Positions 62,018-64,000 of a stretch of 64,000 nt of DNA are shown here, piece after piece. The position numbers were made by a program, and so were the translations under genes. This DNA is from Pseudomonas viciae (GTDB lineage: Bacteria > Pseudomonadota > Gammaproteobacteria > Pseudomonadales > Pseudomonadaceae), in contig NZ_CP035088.1 of assembly GCF_004786035.1 (NCBI RefSeq), positions 1,462,001-1,526,000 on the forward strand, in the 5' to 3' direction. Below the pieces are notes generated by a model. It saw only the letters and a list, made by a program, of their open reading frames with translations, ran no database searches and was not told the origin of the DNA. Numbering within the stretch: position 1 is the first letter of the stretch; each line of letters begins with the position of its first letter.

Positions 62018-63184
62018 TCAGTGAGTTGCCGGTGCCAGGTCGGCATTGCCGCCCTGGCGGAAAGTGATCAGGGTGACCAGTAGCGCCAGCACGGCCAGCG
62101 CACCGGCGGCCAGGGGCACGGTGGTCAGGCCCAGGCCGTGATCGATGACGCTGCCGCCGACCCAGGCGCCCAGGGCGTTGCCGATGTTGAAAGCGCCGAT
62201 GTTCAGGGTGGACACCAGGTTTGGCGCGGCTTTGCCGAAGGTCACCACGTTGACTTGCAGGGCCGGCACGGCGGCAAAGCAGGCGGTGGCCCAAAGGAAC
62301 AGGGTGATTTCGGTGGGGATCAGCGCCACGCTGGTCCAGCTCAGCACGGTTGAGACCACGGCCATGGTGATGAAGACGCCCATCAGCGTGTTCGCCAGGC
62401 TCTTGTCTGCCAGCTTGCCGCCAATGATGTTGCCCAGGGTCAGGCCCAGGCCGATCAGCACCAGGGTCCAGGTCACGCCACGGGGCGACACGCCGGTGAC
62501 TTCGCCCAGCAACGGGGCAACGTAGGTGAACAGAGTGAACACCGAGGCGGAGAACAGCGCGGTCATGCTCAGGGACAGCCACAGGCCCGCGCCCTTGAGC
62601 GCTACCAGTTCCGAACGCATGTCGAGTTTTTCTTCATCGCGCTTGGCTGGCAGGAAACGGATCAAGCCGATCAGCGCAATCACGCCAATGACGGTGACGG
62701 CCCAGAAGGTCGAGCGCCAGCCGGCTTCCTGGCCCAGTGCAGTGCCCAGCGGTACGCCGAGCACGTTGGCCAGGGTCAGGCCGGTGAACATCAGGGCCAC
62801 GGCCGAGGCGCGCTTGTTGGGCGCAACCAGGCCGGCGGCCACCACCGAACCGATGCCGAAGAACGCACCGTGGCAGAGGGCGGTGACGACCCGGGCGAAC
62901 ATCAGCACGTTGTAGTCGCTGGCGATGGCGCAGAGCAGGTTGCCGACGATGAAAATCCCCATCAGCGCCACCAGGGCGGCCTTGCGCGGCAGCCGCGCGG
63001 TGGCCAGGGCCATGAACGGCGCACCAATGGCCACACCCAGGGCATAACCGGTCACCAACCAGCCGGCGCCGGGGATCGAGACACCCAGGTCAGCCGCCAC
63101 ATCGGGCAGCAGGCCCATGATGACGAACTCGGTGGTGCCGATGGCAAAGGCGCTCAGGGCCAGGATGAGGAGTGAGAGGGGCAT
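62018..63184 (-). CDS. pyeM: MFS transporter PyeM-like
   Basis: The 388-residue protein has 12 membrane helices and drug:H+ antiporter features (FAIGTTEFVIMGLLPDVAADLGVSIPGAGWLVTGYALGVAIGAPFMA), close to the AraJ/NepI subgroup. It sits between an ArsR-type regulator and xenB, the order of the pyeR-pyeM-xenB operon that I recall from P. aeruginosa. Substrate unknown; export of a reduction product or an electrophile is plausible. Confidence 0.87.
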   Translation of the reverse strand: MPLSLLILALSAFAIGTTEFVIMGLLPDVAADLGVSIPGAGWLVTGYALGVAIGAPFMALATARLPRKAALVALMGIFIVGNLLCAIASDYNVLMFARVVTALCHGAFFGIGSVVAAGLVAPNKRASAVALMFTGLTLANVLGVPLGTALGQEAGWRSTFWAVTVIGVIALIGLIRFLPAKRDEEKLDMRSELVALKGAGLWLSLSMTALFSASVFTLFTYVAPLLGEVTGVSPRGVTWTLVLIGLGLTLGNIIGGKLADKSLANTLMGVFITMAVVSTVLSWTSVALIPTEITLFLWATACFAAVPALQVNVVTFGKAAPNLVSTLNIGAFNIGNALGAWVGGSVIDHGLGLTTVPLAAGALAVLALLVTLITFRQGGNADLAPATH

Positions 63185-63202
63185 GGTGGGGTCCTTGTCA
63201 GA

Positions 63203-63505
63203 TCAGAGCTCTTGGCTCATTTGCTTGAGGAACTGCTGGATCACTTCCTCGTTGCGTTTGAAGAAGTGCCATTGACCGACCTTCTGGCTGCTGATCAGCC
63301 CCGCCCGTTGCAACACCGCCAGGTGGGCAGAAACCGTGGACTGCGACAGGCCGCAGCGCTGGTCGATCTGCCCGGCGCAAATGCCGAATTCGTGGTTGTG
63401 CAACTGTTCGGGGAACTGGACCTTGGGGTCTTTGAGCCAGTTGAGGATGTCTCGCCGTACTGGGTGCGCCAGGGCTTTTATTATTTCGTCGAGGTCGAGG
63501 GTCAT
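63203..63505 (-). CDS. pyeR: ArsR-family repressor PyeR-like
   Basis: The 100-residue winged-helix protein has LAHPVRRDILNWLKD and the recognition helix GLSQSTVSAHLAVLQRAGLI. It has two cysteines, Cys43 and Cys51 (FGICAGQIDQRCG), but not the ELCVCDL metal site of arsenic sensors, so a thiol/electrophile sensor is possible. Start at ATG 63505. Three spaced repeats lie upstream. Confidence 0.87.
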   Translation of the reverse strand: MTLDLDEIIKALAHPVRRDILNWLKDPKVQFPEQLHNHEFGICAGQIDQRCGLSQSTVSAHLAVLQRAGLISSQKVGQWHFFKRNEEVIQQFLKQMSQEL

Positions 63506-63530
63506 GGGGGCAAGCTCGGGGTGAGTAAAA

Positions 63531-63625
63531 CGCTATATCGCGATGGGGCGAACCTTAAATCGTTATTTCGCGATATACCAATATGGATTTGATCTGAGGA
63601 TCGAATAAATCGCTATATCGGGTTA
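63531..63625. promoter_or_regulatory. Three direct repeats before pyeR (candidate operators)
   Basis: CGCTATATCGCGATG (63531-63545), CGTTATTTCGCGATA (63561-63575) and CGCTATATCGGGTTA (63611-63625) share the pattern CGYTATNTCG. Their starts are 30 and 50 bp apart, near whole helical turns. The second and third read as imperfect TATATCGCGATATA palindromes. They lie between pyeR and the divergent ACP phosphodiesterase gene. Confidence 0.6.
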
Positions 63626-63661
63626 TAACGATATTGGCGTGACGATGCTAAGCTGCTCGCC

Positions 63662-64000
63662 ATGAACTACCTCGCGCACCTGCACCTCGGCGGCCCCGGC
63701 CGGGAACAATTGCTCGGCAGTCTCTACGGCGATTTCGTCAAAGGGCCGCTGCAAGGGCAGTACGATGCCCGGATCGAAGCGGCGATTGCCTTGCATCGGC
63801 GCATCGACATGTACACCGACCGCCATCCCTTGGTGGACGTTGCCCTGTCGCGTTTTTCCACGGTACGCCGGCGCTATGCCGGGATCGTCCTCGACGTATT
63901 TTTCGACCACTGCCTGGCCCGGGACTGGATGCTGTACGGCGAGGGGCCGCTGATGGATTTCACCTCTCGGGTGTACCAGGTACTCAATACCGAACCGCAA
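63662..64000 (+). CDS. acpH: Acyl carrier protein phosphodiesterase (AcpH-like), 3'-truncated by the window edge
   Basis: The visible 113 residues begin MNYLAHLHLGGPGREQLLGS and include GDFVKGPL, HRRIDMYTDRHPLV and VFFDHCLARDWMLY, the AcpH (DUF479) pattern with its metal-binding Asp and His residues. AcpH removes the phosphopantetheine arm from acyl carrier protein. The frame is open to the right edge. It is divergent from pyeR and its start lies 37 bp after the last of the three repeats. Confidence 0.87.
   Translation, partial: MNYLAHLHLGGPGREQLLGSLYGDFVKGPLQGQYDARIEAAIALHRRIDMYTDRHPLVDVALSRFSTVRRRYAGIVLDVFFDHCLARDWMLYGEGPLMDFTSRVYQVLNTEPQ

Noticed and set aside
1..64000. tRNA, rRNA, prophage or transposase genes
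   Set aside because: I read the intergenic gaps for cloverleaf-like or rRNA-like sequence and the coding frames for phage or transposase domains and saw none; very short or diverged RNAs could escape inspection by eye.

Overview
The window reads as chromosomal DNA of a Pseudomonas of the P. fluorescens complex. The evidence is uniformly GC-rich coding sequence, the many copies of the palindromic intergenic repeat built on TGTGGGAGCGGGCTTGCTCG, gene blocks whose order I recall from P. aeruginosa (lysophospholipase/fadD2/fadD1; icmP-bifA-sodB-argO-argP; pyeR-pyeM-xenB), an EmhABC/TtgABC-type efflux pump with its TetR repressor, and a complete protocatechuate (pca) cluster. I see no rRNA, tRNA, CRISPR array, prophage or insertion-sequence transposase.

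Layout: (1) 1-3.6 kb: end of a DUF2383 protein, then a three-gene FUSC/DUF1656/HlyD efflux unit. (2) 3.7-9.2 kb: MaoC hydratase and lysophospholipase on the minus strand, then tandem acyl-CoA ligases fadD2 and fadD1, a lipid-utilisation block. (3) 9.2-13.1 kb: small proteins, CsbD, a BrkB/YihY membrane protein coupled to a peptide deformylase, and a GNAT. (4) 13.2-16.5 kb: gluconate regulon gntR<->gntK-gntT with three copies of the GntR operator. (5) 16.6-22.6 kb: AlaC-like aminotransferase, LysE exporter, GyrI-like protein, PPOX flavoprotein, GNAT, SnoaL-like protein and a DGPF protein/ECF42 sigma pair. (6) 22.8-32.4 kb: imelysin lipoprotein, c-di-GMP phosphodiesterase BifA, SodB, ArgO/ArgP, an epimerase, a coiled-coil membrane protein and a double-Cache periplasmic protein. 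(7) 32.5-38.7 kb: RapA, several very small proteins including a CcoM-like cbb3-oxidase peptide behind two ANR-type boxes, and a Pit phosphate transporter. (8) 39.2-51.7 kb: pcaR, pcaK, pcaIJF-HG, pcaT, pcaBDC and an OprD-family porin. (9) 51.7-52.6 kb: a large (about 300 bp per arm) inverted repeat with a smaller REP pair nested inside. (10) 53-60 kb: emhR<->emhABC, then an unrecognised secreted protein. (11) 60.9-63.6 kb: pyeR-pyeM-xenB operon, then the 5' part of an ACP phosphodiesterase gene running off the right end.

The most coherent system is the pca locus. Uptake (porin, PcaK, PcaT), ring cleavage (PcaHG), conversion to 3-oxoadipate (PcaB, PcaC, PcaD) and thiolytic cleavage (PcaIJ, PcaF) are all encoded in 12 kb. 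PcaR-like 15-bp operators lie before pcaR, pcaK, pcaI and the porin; those before pcaR and pcaI are pairs with 19-bp centre spacing. The other regulatory signals that stand out are the tandem ANR-type boxes 50 bp apart before the CcoM-like gene, three spaced repeats before pyeR, and a perfect 9-bp inverted repeat before the imelysin gene. I did not find a clear, wholly undescribed multi-gene system; the least explained items are the large inverted repeat, the secreted protein near 60.1-60.6 kb and the double-Cache protein.
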